DNA of 64,000 nt from Marinilactibacillus piezotolerans (GCF_900169305.1 NZ_FWDP01000004.1:992001-1056000); one strand, 5' to 3'; shown: positions 8,217 to 17,622, numbered from the stretch's first letter. Program-made: numbers and translations. The notes: a model not told the origin generated them from the sequence alone.

Positions 8217-9410
8217 TTATAATTCTATATAATGGTTCATTTTTTCTTTTTTTGTCTTAAGATACCGTTCATCAGCTGGATTTGGTTTGATTTGAATCGG
8301 TACTCTGTTTTCTATTGTCAATCCGTATTGCTCTAAACTCGAGACTTTCAGTGGATTATTTGTCATCAGATTGATTCGATCGACTCCCAAATCATCGAAT
8401 ATCTGTTTACATTCATAATATTCTCTAGCATCCACAGGTAATCCCAATAATACATTTGCCTGAATCGTGTCATGTCCCTGATCTTGCAGAGCGTAGGCTT
8501 TAATTTTATTAATAAGACCGATTCCTCTGCCTTCTTGTCTCATGTACAGTAAAATACCTTTTCCCTCATCAGCAATTTTCTTCATCGCTTTATCTAACTG
8601 TTCTCCACAATCGCATTTACTGGATCCAAACACATCCCCCGTCAGACACTCGGAATGAATTCGACACAACACAGGTTCTCCATCATTTATATCTCCCATG
8701 ACCAGTGCTGTGTGATGTTCGTTTGAAAATTTATGTTTGTAGGCAACAATTTTAAAAGCGCCATACTTTGTTGGTAATTCCGCTGCAGATTCTCGAACGA
8801 TTACTTTCTCATTCGCTTTCCGATATTCTACTAAGTCTTTGATCGTTCCGATCTTCAAGTTATGCTCTTCTGCAAATGTCAGTAAGTCATCTCTTCTTGC
8901 CATGGTTCCGTCGTCATTCATGATCTCACAGCATAACCCTACCTTCTTTAACCCTGCCAATTTCATCAAATCAACTGTGGCTTCTGTATGTCCGTTTCTT
9001 TTCAGTACACCTCCTTCAACTGCTTCCAAAGGAAACATGTGACCAGGACGTTTAAAATCTTCAGGTCGGCTTCCTTCTTCAATCGTTTTAATAGCTGTCA
9101 ATGACCGCTCACCAGCAGAAATCCCGGTAGTCGTACTGATATGATCAATTGATACAGTGAAGGCCGTACCGTGACTATCCGTATTATTCGTGTTCATAGG
9201 AGAAAGGCCCAGCTTTTCTGTGTATTCTTTTGTCATGGGAATACAAATCAGACCTCTAGCATACTTAGCCATGAAGTTAACATTCTCTGGAGTGGCAAAC
9301 TCAGCAGCACAAACAATGTCTCCTTCATTTTCTCTATTTTCGTCATCTACGATAATGACATTCTTTCCTTGTTTTAAATCGATTAGTAACTCTTCAATTT
9401 TATGGAACAT
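8217..9410 (-). CDS. ribBA: Bifunctional DHBP synthase / GTP cyclohydrolase II
   Basis: A 397-aa fusion. Residues 1 to about 200 are 3,4-dihydroxy-2-butanone-4-phosphate synthase (DDENRENEGD acidic loop; later GHTEATVDLMKLAG). Residues about 205-397 are GTP cyclohydrolase II, with the zinc cysteines in HSECLTGDVFGSSKCDCG and the arginine motif RQEGRGIGL. Together they provide both starting branches of riboflavin synthesis from ribulose 5-phosphate and GTP. All key residues are present in both halves. RBS AGGAGTGAAGAA precedes the ATG. Lies between ribE and ribH. Confidence 0.97.
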   Translation of the reverse strand: MFHKIEELLIDLKQGKNVIIVDDENRENEGDIVCAAEFATPENVNFMAKYARGLICIPMTKEYTEKLGLSPMNTNNTDSHGTAFTVSIDHISTTTGISAGERSLTAIKTIEEGSRPEDFKRPGHMFPLEAVEGGVLKRNGHTEATVDLMKLAGLKKVGLCCEIMNDDGTMARRDDLLTFAEEHNLKIGTIKDLVEYRKANEKVIVRESAAELPTKYGAFKIVAYKHKFSNEHHTALVMGDINDGEPVLCRIHSECLTGDVFGSSKCDCGEQLDKAMKKIADEGKGILLYMRQEGRGIGLINKIKAYALQDQGHDTIQANVLLGLPVDAREYYECKQIFDDLGVDRINLMTNNPLKVSSLEQYGLTIENRVPIQIKPNPADERYLKTKKEKMNHYIEL

Positions 9411-9428
9411 TTCTTCACTCCTGTCTGA

Positions 9429-10082
9429 TTATAAAAATCCGTTTTTCTGTAAAAATGATTCTGTTAAATGATTTTGGACCGGTTCGGATTCAGGAGAGTA
9501 TTTCAGCAATTTCTCCACATATTTCCCAATCAAGTCGCACTCTAGATTTACTAAATCTCCTATATTGTTCTTTAGCAGTGTTGTTTCTTCTGCAGTGTGA
9601 GGGATAATCGAGACTTGAAAGTCCTCCTGAGTCACCTTGGCAACAGTCAGACTAATTCCGTCTATAGCGATTGATCCTTTTTCTATCACATATCGAAGAA
9701 TGTTTGTGTTTGCCTGGACCGTCACCCATACCGCATTGTCTTCATTTTTGAAACGGGTTATCTTACCTGTATCATCTATATGTCCACTGACCATGTGACC
9801 GCCTAAAGGTTTCTGAAGCGTCAGCGCCCGTTCCAGATTAACCGGGCTGCCTTTTGAGAAAGTATTCAAATTTGTACGACTTAACGTTTCTGACATAACA
9901 TCGGCCATAAATGTATTCTTGCCCAAGTTTTTTACTGTCAGACACACTCCGTTCACCATAATACTGTCACCGACATTTGTGTTCTCTAATACTTTTTCCG
10001 CTCTAATGGTCAATTCACTGGAGACCGTTGCTGTTTTCACTTTTTGGATTTCTCCAATCTCTTCTACAATTCCTGTAAACAT
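9429..10082 (-). CDS. ribE: Riboflavin synthase, alpha subunit
   Basis: A 217-aa trimeric riboflavin synthase that dismutates two lumazine molecules into riboflavin. Two lumazine-binding beta-barrel repeats are visible: MFTGIVEEIGEI with GDSIMVNGVCLTV in the first and HMVSGHIDDTGKI with GSIAIDGISLTVA in the second. The C-terminal tail (about 20 residues after KYVEKLLKYSP) is a little longer than usual. It starts 3 bp after ribD ends, with GAGGG upstream. Confidence 0.96.
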   Translation of the reverse strand: MFTGIVEEIGEIQKVKTATVSSELTIRAEKVLENTNVGDSIMVNGVCLTVKNLGKNTFMADVMSETLSRTNLNTFSKGSPVNLERALTLQKPLGGHMVSGHIDDTGKITRFKNEDNAVWVTVQANTNILRYVIEKGSIAIDGISLTVAKVTQEDFQVSIIPHTAEETTLLKNNIGDLVNLECDLIGKYVEKLLKYSPESEPVQNHLTESFLQKNGFL

Positions 10083-10085
10083 CCT

Positions 10086-11180
10086 CTATTCCCTCTTTTC
10101 TAAATAACCCTCTATCAGTAAATCCTTACCTAAACTTTGATAATTGATTTTATTGATGTTGAAAGTCTCCGATATATTGTCCACACCTTGTCCTCTAACT
10201 GGCGAAATCGCCATTTCCCCGGCTATCAGCTTAGGTGCTACATAGAGATTCACCTTGTCAACGATCCCCGCTTCTAAAGCAGCTCCGTTCAGCGTTCCTC
10301 CACCTTCTAGTAGAATGCTGTCTATCCCTCTTTCTCCGAGAACGTTCATGGCTTGCTTCAAATCAATTCTTCCATCCAGTTCTGGAACGGTCAGCACCTC
10401 AATGTTTCTACTTTCTAATATTTTTGTCTTTTCTGACGATGCTTTTTTTGTAGTAAGAATTATAGTTGGCGCATGGTCTTGATCTTTCAGCAAATTTGCT
10501 TGTTCTGGTATTCTTAATCGGCTATCTAAAACAATACGAGTTGGATTTAAGTATCCAGGTACCCGGCAGGTCAGTTGAGGATCGTCTTTCAAAACTGTAT
10601 CGATTCCAACCATTATCCCAGTTAGATACCCCCTTAATAAATGTGCATGATTCCTAGCTGCTTTAGAAGATATCCATTTCGAATCCCCAGTTTCGGTAGC
10701 GATTTTACCGTCCAGAGTCATCGCATACTTCATTACGACAAAAGGAAATCCAGTTGTTATATATTTATTGAACACTTCATTGAGGTGATTGCTTTCTTGT
10801 TCTAGTACTCCTGTAGTGACTTCAATACCGGCTTCTTTCAGCTTTTTCAATCCTCTTCCAGAAACTAAGGGGTTCGGGTCAGTTGCCGCTACTACGACTC
10901 GCTTGATTTTTTTCTTAATAATCAAATCTACGCATGGTGGAGTTTTCCCATAGTGAGAACAGGGTTCCAATGTGACATACATTGTTGCTCCCTCAACTGA
11001 TTCTGCAACATTATTTATAGCATGAACTTCAGCGTGCGGACCTCCAGCTTTCTGATGATATCCTTGTCCAATGACTTTTTCATTCTTTATAATTACAGCG
11101 CCGACTAACGGGTTAGGAGCTGTAAATCCTTTCCCTTTCTCAGCCAACACCAATGCTATATTCATATACTTTTTATCCAT
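10086..11180 (-). CDS. ribD: Bifunctional riboflavin deaminase/reductase RibD
   Basis: A 364-aa enzyme with an N-terminal zinc deaminase (HAEVHAI and PCSHYGKTPPC, residues about 45-90) and a C-terminal pyrimidine reductase (KYAMTLDGKIAT, ILLEGGGTLNGAAL). It performs the second and third steps of the GTP branch. A frame extending to 11249 exists, but its first 23 codons run through a terminator hairpin; GAAAGGAGTACTC directly before the ATG at 11180 (MDKKYMNIAL) marks the real start. First gene of the rib operon, behind an FMN riboswitch and two tandem terminators. Confidence 0.96.
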   Translation of the reverse strand: MDKKYMNIALVLAEKGKGFTAPNPLVGAVIIKNEKVIGQGYHQKAGGPHAEVHAINNVAESVEGATMYVTLEPCSHYGKTPPCVDLIIKKKIKRVVVAATDPNPLVSGRGLKKLKEAGIEVTTGVLEQESNHLNEVFNKYITTGFPFVVMKYAMTLDGKIATETGDSKWISSKAARNHAHLLRGYLTGIMVGIDTVLKDDPQLTCRVPGYLNPTRIVLDSRLRIPEQANLLKDQDHAPTIILTTKKASSEKTKILESRNIEVLTVPELDGRIDLKQAMNVLGERGIDSILLEGGGTLNGAALEAGIVDKVNLYVAPKLIAGEMAISPVRGQGVDNISETFNINKINYQSLGKDLLIEGYLEKRE

Positions 11181-11196
11181 GAGTACTCCTTTCAAT

Positions 11197-11234
11197 ACAA
11201 AAAGCCCTGAATCAAAAAACAGATTCAGGGCTTT
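11197..11234 (-). terminator. Second, proximal terminator hairpin before ribD
   Basis: Arms AAAGCCCTGAATC and GATTCAGGGCTTT (13 bp, loop 8) with TTTTT at the end on the minus strand. It ends only 16 bp before the ribD start codon, downstream of the riboswitch terminator at 11307-11341. Confidence 0.8.
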
Positions 11235-11306
11235 AGTATACTTGATCAATTGTACACAAAATAAACAGTCACTATTGTTCTATTTACATAGAATAATATG
11301 ATGAAT

Positions 11307-11341
11307 GTAAAAAATGCCCTGGAATAAAATTCCAGGGCATT
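11307..11341 (-). terminator. FMN riboswitch terminator
   Basis: Arms ATGCCCTGGAAT and ATTCCAGGGCAT around a short loop, followed on the minus strand by TTTTTTA. It lies about 75 bp after the FMN aptamer, the usual place for its expression platform. Confidence 0.85.
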
Positions 11342-11414
11342 ACAAATACATCGTCAGACTATCCTGAAAGTATCGTTAAAGAGACTCCCAGAATAATGAT
11401 TGTGTAGATTATAT

Positions 11415-11522
11415 CGTCTTCTTCCATCCAGACTATACTGTCGGCTTCGGAATCTAACCGAATCTGCCATAAGGCTCGTGGGCTTTACCACCGGTAGGGA
11501 CTTGCACCCTGCCCTGAAGACT
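11415..11522 (-). ncRNA. FMN riboswitch (RFN element)
   Basis: Minus-strand reading gives the invariant blocks GGGCAGGGTG, TCCCTACCGG, AGCCCACGAGCC, GATTCGG, CCGACAGTATAGTCTGGATG and the closing stem between AGTCTTC and GAAGAAGAC. It heads ribD-ribE-ribBA-ribH-HAD, so high FMN should stop transcription at 11307-11341. Confidence 0.97.
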
Positions 11523-11538
11523 ATTAAGTTATAGTAAG

Positions 11539-11567
11539 AGAATATATTGTTTGTTTAGGGTTGTCAA
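11539..11567 (-). promoter_or_regulatory. Sigma-A promoter of the riboflavin operon
   Basis: Minus strand -35 TTGACA (11562-11567), 17-bp spacer, -10 TATTCT (11539-11544), placing the start just before the FMN aptamer. Confidence 0.8.
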
Positions 11568-11637
11568 GAAAAAGTATGATTTCGGATTAAAATAAATTGG
11601 GATATTATTCAACATATATTATAAAGACTAATTTCTA

Positions 11638-12360
11638 TCACTTGTTCTCAATAATTTCAGGTATATCCCAAGGCGTGATGATGCCTAATAAGTCACTCGG
11701 TTCGGTTACTTTTCCGTCCTTAGCGATCAGCAAGAAATATGCGATGATGCCTTCCTCAATTTTTCTGGAATAGATGGCTTCTATATCGAAAATCGACTGA
11801 TCTGCCGGAATGATCTCATACGAGTCTCTTTCATGATCATTTTCGAGTACTTCCTCAATCGTCGTTCCGCTGATAGAAATCCAGTCATCTTTGATCGAAT
11901 GCGCCAGGAAGTTGGTGATCCCATTTTCTGAAATCATACCGACCAATCGTTGTTCCTGGAAAACAGGAAACTGGGAAATCTGGTTGTCTTTGATCGCTTC
12001 AAGCACATCGCTCAATGGATCCTTTAAGTTAAAATGAATGACTTTTTCTAAGAATAAATCACTGACTGTTTTTGGATGTTTGATTTTCTCTGAAATCTGC
12101 TTCATTACATCAATCAAAGACTGACTCGGATCAGCAATCGATTCATTCTCATTGATCGTGCTATGTACCAGTATATTTCTGAATCTTCTATACAGATCCA
12201 GTTGACTTTTATACGTTAAGACGACTTTATCCTGCTTCTCTTCTGCAGCATAAATCAATGAACCGAAGTTGGTATCCGGATCTTCCTTCAACTGTGCAGC
12301 AACGACTTTCTGCAGTTCATTGAAGACATGCATGAATTCACTGACGTTCTCTTGCTTCAT
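11638..12360 (-). CDS. CBS-domain protein
   Basis: A 240-aa cytoplasmic protein. The first ~100 residues are helical with no recognised fold (LYRRFRNILVHSTIN). After that comes a CBS pair: KTVSDLFLEK...DVLEAIKDNQISQFPVFQEQ with GMISENGITNFL, then a second half with DLLGIITPWDIPEII. CBS pairs usually bind adenine nucleotides and act as sensors; the partner is unknown. A TTG 18 bases upstream is in frame, but AGGGAGTG fits the ATG at 12360 better. It lies alone between two terminators. Confidence 0.75.
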   Translation of the reverse strand: MKQENVSEFMHVFNELQKVVAAQLKEDPDTNFGSLIYAAEEKQDKVVLTYKSQLDLYRRFRNILVHSTINENESIADPSQSLIDVMKQISEKIKHPKTVSDLFLEKVIHFNLKDPLSDVLEAIKDNQISQFPVFQEQRLVGMISENGITNFLAHSIKDDWISISGTTIEEVLENDHERDSYEIIPADQSIFDIEAIYSRKIEEGIIAYFLLIAKDGKVTEPSDLLGIITPWDIPEIIENK

Positions 12361-12482
12361 TTCTAACACTCCCTGCAATAGATTTTCAAATGTTTCTTCT
12401 ATTTTACCTCTTCACTTTTATTAGTATAACTTAGATCCACCGAATACGCTTCTCAACACACCTATTCTCTACAGATAGTCTA

Positions 12483-12511
12483 AAAAAGCCGACCCATTAT
12501 TGGATCGGCCC
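12483..12511 (-). terminator. Terminator of second ABC exporter operon
   Basis: GCCGATCC/GGGTCGGC hairpin with TTTTTTA on the minus strand, 60 bp after the exporter stop codon. Confidence 0.85.
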
Positions 12512-12572
12512 TTTCTAGCCACCTTACAGTATAGTGATGACTTTGATTTTTAGTTAAGGTGAAAGAAATTTC

Positions 12573-14375
12573 TTAAGCTGATAGTTCAAATTGAGAATGG
12601 TATAAGTCAGAATAAAGACCTTCTTTTTCAAGCAGTTCTTCGTGATTTCCCTGCTCAACGATGCGTCCGTCTCGCACGACCAGAATGGTGTCCGCGTTTC
12701 GGATGGTCGATAAGCGGTGGGCAATGACAAAGGACGTTTTTCCATTCATCAGCTCCTGCATGGCTTCTTGGATCTTCATCTCGGTTTGGGTGTCAACGTT
12801 TGACGTTGCTTCATCCAAAATCAGCAGATTCGCATCCAAGATCATCGCTCGTGCAATCGTCAGCAGCTGTTTCTGACCTTGAGAAATATTCAAGCCTTCC
12901 TGATCGATCACTGTCTGGTAGCCATTTGGCAGACTCATAATATACTCATGGATCTGCGCTGTTTTAGCAGCTTTTTCCACTTCTTCAGTTGTCACGTTCT
13001 CTTTCCCGTAAGCGAGATTTTCAAAAATCGTCCCGCTGAACAACCAGGTATCCTGCAGCACCATAGCATAAGAAGAGCGCAGACTTTCTCTTGTCGCTTG
13101 TGTGGTATCCACCGTGTCCAGTTCAATCGTCCCTTCGCTTGGATCATAAAAGCGCATCAGCAAATTCACTAAGGTCGTTTTCCCGGCACCCGTCGGACCG
13201 ACAACGGCGATTACATTTCCGCTCGGTGCTTCAAAGTCCAGATCATGGATCGTCATTTTATCCGGCGAATACCCGAAATTGACCTTGTTCATTCGAACGT
13301 TTCCTTCTGCCTGGTCAAAGACATGGGCATCTAGAACATCTTTCGCTTCAGATGGTTCATCCATCAGTAAAAAAACGCGCTCCGCAGCTGCAAAAGCAGA
13401 CTGCAATTCACTAATAATATTGGCTAACTCATTGATCGGACCGGAAAATCTTCTGGAATACAGAACAAACGAAGAAACGCCACCCAACGTTAAATAATTG
13501 AATAGGTAAAGCAGCGCTCCAGCCACACTGACCAAAGATAATGAGAGGTTATTGATAAAGTTGATCGAAGGTCCAACCATACTTCCGTAGTAGTCAGCTT
13601 GATAATAAGCAGTAACTGCTTCGTTATTTTTTTCATCAAAGCGTTCAATCATGTTTTCTTCCTGATGATACGCTTTAATGGTCTGTTGCCCGGAAATCAT
13701 TTCTTCTACATAGCCGTTCAACTCGCCCAGTTTCACAGACCGTTTCTTGAACAGCGGACGGAAGCGCGTCACCATGTATTTGGTCAATAAAATGGAAGCT
13801 GGAATCGTAACTCCAAAGACCAGCGTCAGTATCGGAGAGATGATCAGCATCATCGTTAATGAACCGATAATCGTGATGGCACTCGTCACGATCTGGATAA
13901 AGTCATTTTGCAGGGACTGATTGATCGTATCGATATCGTAGGTGATCCGGCTGATAATATCGCCAGTTTGATGCTTATCAAAAAAGCCAACCGGCAATTC
14001 TGCCATTTTATTGAAAACATCTCTACGTAATCGTCTGATCGTCCGCTGTGTCAGTCGAATCATCAAAATCTGCATGAAATACTCTAAAACAGACGACAAT
14101 ACAAAGAATCCAATCATTAATCCGACATAAAAAAATACTTGCTGGAATAAAACTTCGCCCTCTCCCGGCTGAATCGAGTTGATTGCCAGTCCTGATAAGT
14201 AAGGACCAACCAGTGAAAAGGAATTACTGATGACCATCAGAATCGTTGCGGTTATCAGCATCCATTTATAGTGAAATAAATACGCCCAAAGCCGTTTCAA
14301 CACGTAAAAGCGGCTGGTCTTCAAGGTTTCTGGTGCTTTTGGGTTTGTCGCTTGTTTTCCTCCGCCTCTACGCAA
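12573..14375 (-). CDS. ABC exporter half-transporter, catalytic-Glu subunit (second pair)
   Basis: A 600-aa type I ABC exporter with a charged, Arg/Lys-rich N-terminal tail before the first membrane helix. ATPase motifs: Walker A GPTGAGKT, Walker B ILDEATSNVD (Glu present), H-loop AHRLSTI, altered signature ISQGQ. It pairs with 14368-16080, which has the normal signature but a degenerate Walker B. A longer frame starts at 14423, but AGGAGG followed by 8 bases and TTG at 14375 looks like the true start, overlapping the upstream stop by 8 bp. The start is a preference, not proven. Confidence 0.9.
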   Translation of the reverse strand: MRRGGGKQATNPKAPETLKTSRFYVLKRLWAYLFHYKWMLITATILMVISNSFSLVGPYLSGLAINSIQPGEGEVLFQQVFFYVGLMIGFFVLSSVLEYFMQILMIRLTQRTIRRLRRDVFNKMAELPVGFFDKHQTGDIISRITYDIDTINQSLQNDFIQIVTSAITIIGSLTMMLIISPILTLVFGVTIPASILLTKYMVTRFRPLFKKRSVKLGELNGYVEEMISGQQTIKAYHQEENMIERFDEKNNEAVTAYYQADYYGSMVGPSINFINNLSLSLVSVAGALLYLFNYLTLGGVSSFVLYSRRFSGPINELANIISELQSAFAAAERVFLLMDEPSEAKDVLDAHVFDQAEGNVRMNKVNFGYSPDKMTIHDLDFEAPSGNVIAVVGPTGAGKTTLVNLLMRFYDPSEGTIELDTVDTTQATRESLRSSYAMVLQDTWLFSGTIFENLAYGKENVTTEEVEKAAKTAQIHEYIMSLPNGYQTVIDQEGLNISQGQKQLLTIARAMILDANLLILDEATSNVDTQTEMKIQEAMQELMNGKTSFVIAHRLSTIRNADTILVVRDGRIVEQGNHEELLEKEGLYSDLYHSQFELSA

Positions 14376-16080
14376 TCTCTTTTCCTCCTGACTGGTTATA
14401 GTAGATTTCTCTATACGGTTCACACGTCTTCATCAGTTCTTTATGTGTGCCTTTCCCGATGATTCGGCCTTTTTCAAGCATAATGATCTGATCTGCTTGC
14501 TGGATAGAACTGATGCGTTGAGCAACCATGATGGTCGTCGTATTCTGATACCCTTCCGTTAATGCTTTTCTTAACTGCGCGTCTGTCTTATAATCCAAGG
14601 CACTGGAAGAATCGTCCAACATCAAGATCTCTGGATTGCCGGCTAATGCGCGCGACAATAGCACCCGCTGCTTTTGTCCTCCGCTTAGATTTGTTCCTTT
14701 TGCTGTCAGTCTGTGTTCCAGACCTTCATCCAACGAATCAATAAATTCTTTCGCTTGAGCCGCTTCAGTTGCTTGTACAATTTTTTCATGGGATAAATTG
14801 CGGCCAAAATCGATATTTTCCGTCAGCGTATCCGCATATAGAAAATCTTTTTGGAAGGCCGCGCCGAATTTTGTATGCAGTTCTTTCAAACTCATACTAT
14901 TAACATTTTTACCGTTAATTCGAATACTCCCAGAATCTGCATCATACAACCTCAGCAGCAGCTTAATAATCGTTGTCTTCCCGCTCCCGGTCGCTCCGAT
15001 AATCCCCAGCGTTTCGCCTTTGTTCAGCGCAAAATCAAAATCTTCCAGCGTATAACTCTTTTCGTAAGCAAAAGACACATGATCAAATCGAATATGCGCT
15101 GTATCTGGTTTTTGATCCAGCGGTTGAATCTCCAACTCTGGTTCTGTGTGCAAAATTGTATGAACCCGGTCAGCCGATGCGATTCCTCTGGATAACAGCA
15201 CAAAAATCCGAGTAATACTCAACATCGCATTCAAAATGATTGTAAAATAAGTCATAAAGGCAATAATAACGCCCGGTTCTGTTAGTCCAGCATTTACTCG
15301 GTAAGCACTGGCCAACACAACTGCTGTCAGTCCCAGATTCAAAAATAGATTCATCAGTGGAGTCGTCGCTGCCATAGTACGATTTGCTTTGGTTTCTGCG
15401 TCTACCACGCCTTGATTGACTCCTTCAAACCGGGTCTTTTCATATTCGGTCTTCGATAGAGCTTTGATCACTCTGGCACCTGTAATGTTTTCTCTTACCG
15501 TTCTGACCAGTTTATCGACCTCTTGTTGGAGCAAGTCGAATAGCGGCACACCTTTTTTTGATACATAATAGACCGTCACCGTCGCAAACGGCAAGACGCC
15601 CATCATCACTAATGTCAAAACTGGATCCAACGTGACTGTCATCAAAATCCCGCCTATCAAAAGAACGGGTGCGCGAACACCGATCCGCTGCATCAATCCA
15701 ATCGTCCGGTGAAGATTGTACGTATCTGATGTCAATCTTGAAATCAGAGAAGGTGTTCCGTACTGATCAGCCTGACTCGCCGAAAGATAAGTAATCTTAT
15801 CATAAAGATCATGACGAATGTCTTCCACGGCATCTCTCGCTACACCTGAAGCCATCCGATTCGCCTTGATGCTCAGTGTCACTGCCAAGATCGAACAGAT
15901 CACCATCGCTCCACCCCAGAGCAGGACACGATTGATATTTCCAGTCGGAATCACGACATCAATAATATAAGCCAGGATCAAAGGCAGAAACAAATCCATA
16001 ATCGTTCCCACGAATTTTACGGAAAATCCTTTGAGCATCCTGCCAAATAAAGGTTTTAAATATTCTAAAAATAAGTTCAT
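14368..16080 (-). CDS. ABC exporter half-transporter, degenerate-site subunit (second pair)
   Basis: A 570-aa type I ABC exporter. Walker A is GATGSGKT and the signature LSGGQ is normal, but Walker B reads MLDDSSSALD (Asp for Glu) and the H-loop is AQRISSI (Gln for His). It therefore supplies the non-hydrolysing site of a heterodimer with 12573-14375. It follows a MarR gene by 26 bp on the same strand, so a repressor-exporter operon is evident. The membrane domain starts right at the N-terminus (MNLFLEYLKPLFG). Substrate unknown. Confidence 0.92.
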   Translation of the reverse strand: MNLFLEYLKPLFGRMLKGFSVKFVGTIMDLFLPLILAYIIDVVIPTGNINRVLLWGGAMVICSILAVTLSIKANRMASGVARDAVEDIRHDLYDKITYLSASQADQYGTPSLISRLTSDTYNLHRTIGLMQRIGVRAPVLLIGGILMTVTLDPVLTLVMMGVLPFATVTVYYVSKKGVPLFDLLQQEVDKLVRTVRENITGARVIKALSKTEYEKTRFEGVNQGVVDAETKANRTMAATTPLMNLFLNLGLTAVVLASAYRVNAGLTEPGVIIAFMTYFTIILNAMLSITRIFVLLSRGIASADRVHTILHTEPELEIQPLDQKPDTAHIRFDHVSFAYEKSYTLEDFDFALNKGETLGIIGATGSGKTTIIKLLLRLYDADSGSIRINGKNVNSMSLKELHTKFGAAFQKDFLYADTLTENIDFGRNLSHEKIVQATEAAQAKEFIDSLDEGLEHRLTAKGTNLSGGQKQRVLLSRALAGNPEILMLDDSSSALDYKTDAQLRKALTEGYQNTTTIMVAQRISSIQQADQIIMLEKGRIIGKGTHKELMKTCEPYREIYYNQSGGKEIA

Positions 16081-16106
16081 CAAAACGACCTTTCTATCTA
16101 ATAGGT

Positions 16107-16541
16107 TTATTCTTTATTTACCTTATCTACAGCAGTTTTTGCTTTTTCCATCATATCTGCCAGATGCTTCTCCAGTACTTCTTTTTCTTCTGAAGAAACG
16201 CCTTCTAGAATGATTTCATTCCATTCGCTCAAAATGTTTGCGACTTTTGGATAGACATCATGCGCTTTATCAGTCGGATAGACCAGCAGCTTGCGTCCAT
16301 CTTTAGGATCTGGAGCGCGTTTTACGTAGTCGGATTTTTCAAGAAACGCCAGTTGTCTGGCAACATTGCTTTTATTGACAAAAATAATTTCAGCCAACTG
16401 TTCCTGCGTAACACCCGGATTGTTGCAGATGTTCAGTATGTAGGTATGGTGCATGCCTTTTAATCCGTACTTTTCCATTTTTTCATTTCGATACATCTCA
16501 CCTAATCGAGACGTACGATTGATCAATCGCATCATTGACAA
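16107..16541 (-). CDS. MarR-family regulator of the second exporter operon
   Basis: A 144-aa winged-helix MarR repressor: recognition helix region VNKSNVARQLAFLEKSDY and wing PDPKDGRKLLVYPT. First gene of the operon marR-ABC-ABC. GAAGGTGA lies 7 bases before a TTG at 16541 and 13 before ATG at 16535; the TTG is preferred by spacing. An inverted repeat GTTGC-N4-GCAAC overlaps the -35 box of its own promoter, so it probably represses itself and the exporters until a drug-like ligand binds. Confidence 0.88.
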   Translation of the reverse strand: MSMMRLINRTSRLGEMYRNEKMEKYGLKGMHHTYILNICNNPGVTQEQLAEIIFVNKSNVARQLAFLEKSDYVKRAPDPKDGRKLLVYPTDKAHDVYPKVANILSEWNEIILEGVSSEEKEVLEKHLADMMEKAKTAVDKVNKE

Positions 16542-16578
16542 GTCTGCTTCACCTTCTTTTGTTTTTACTTATTTGACT

Positions 16579-16608
16579 ACTCTATCAGAGATTCGTTGCG
16601 GGTGCAAC
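16579..16608 (-). promoter_or_regulatory. Promoter and operator of marR-exporter operon
   Basis: Minus strand -35 TTGCAC (16602-16607), 17-bp spacer, -10 TAGAGT (16579-16584). The inverted repeat GTTGC-N4-GCAAC (16595-16608) covers the -35 box, typical for MarR autorepression. Confidence 0.7.
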
Positions 16609-16707
16609 TAATAGGGTACAAATGACATTTTTTCAGTCACCATTATTAGTATAGTCATTTTAGTGAAAAATTTAATAAAACGTAAATATACATATGGAGG
16701 CGGTCAA

Positions 16708-17622
16708 ATGGAAATGATCAAAGCAAGAGAAAAACCAGCGCTGCTGACTATACTGGAACTGCTGGACAAGCGCATGACTCTTTCTTCTGCAGAAAAACAG
16801 CACTTATATGCTATGTCAAAAGGATACGATGGAGAAGTTTTGTTTGATTCAATGATAGAAAAGTATATTGATACTGATGTTCTAATATTAAATGATCTGT
16901 CTCTGATTTCAGGCACTACGCCTTTTCAGATAGATTCTGTCGTGCTGACATCGGATACGCTTTATCTTTATGAAGTCAAAAACTTCGAGGGAAAATACAC
17001 CAATCGATCTGGCCAATTTCACTCTGGGTCCGGCCAGGAACTGATCAACCCTGTTAATCAGTTAAGCAGGACAGCAACTCTTCTTTCCAAAATGCTAAAA
17101 AAATGGAAGCTTACTATACCGGTTCAAACAGCAGTCGTTTTCGTCAATCCCACATTTGTCCTTTACGAGGCTGAAGAACATCATCCTTTTATTTTCCCCT
17201 CGCAAATCGCAACGCACTTTACTGCTGTGAACCAGCGAAAAGGACCTCTGTCAACCAAACATCATTCTATAGCTCAGAAATTGATGGAAGAGACTCAAAA
17301 AGAACTGCCTTATCGAAGGCAGTTACCGTACTATGATTTTAATGAACTTAAGAAAGGATTGCCTTGCAGTCGTTGCGGATCTTTCGACTTGAAACACACA
17401 ACCAAAAAAAGCCGCTGCCAAGTCTGCGATACTGTTACCTCAGTGAATGAACTAGTGTTGGCTCAGGTCAAGGCATTCAAGATCCTCTTCCCTGATAGAC
17501 TTGTTACAAGTAATAACATATATGACTGGTGCAACAGCATGCTCCCAAAAAGAAGGATAACCGCCATTTTAAATACTGCATATAAAAGAAAAGGTCATTC
17601 CAAGGCAACTCACTACTGTTGA
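16708..17622 (+). CDS. NERD-domain protein with C-terminal zinc ribbon
   Basis: A 304-aa protein. Residues about 40-160 form a NERD (nuclease-related) domain with GYDGEVLFDSMI, a central IDSVVLTSDTLYLYEVKNFEG (Asp and Glu-x-Lys, the PD-(D/E)XK core), and NPVNQLSRTATLL. A zinc ribbon CSRCGS..CQVC follows, then a small C-terminal helical region. NERD proteins are suspected nucleases but are rarely tested. A start at 16663 is open, but GGAGG at 16696-16700 fits the ATG at 16708. Divergent from marR; monocistronic, with a terminator at 17647. Confidence 0.8.
   Translation: MEMIKAREKPALLTILELLDKRMTLSSAEKQHLYAMSKGYDGEVLFDSMIEKYIDTDVLILNDLSLISGTTPFQIDSVVLTSDTLYLYEVKNFEGKYTNRSGQFHSGSGQELINPVNQLSRTATLLSKMLKKWKLTIPVQTAVVFVNPTFVLYEAEEHHPFIFPSQIATHFTAVNQRKGPLSTKHHSIAQKLMEETQKELPYRRQLPYYDFNELKKGLPCSRCGSFDLKHTTKKSRCQVCDTVTSVNELVLAQVKAFKILFPDRLVTSNNIYDWCNSMLPKRRITAILNTAYKRKGHSKATHYC

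Noticed and set aside
11181-11249. N-terminal extension of RibD
   Set aside because: The extra 23 codons translate a terminator stem, and the RBS fits the inner ATG.
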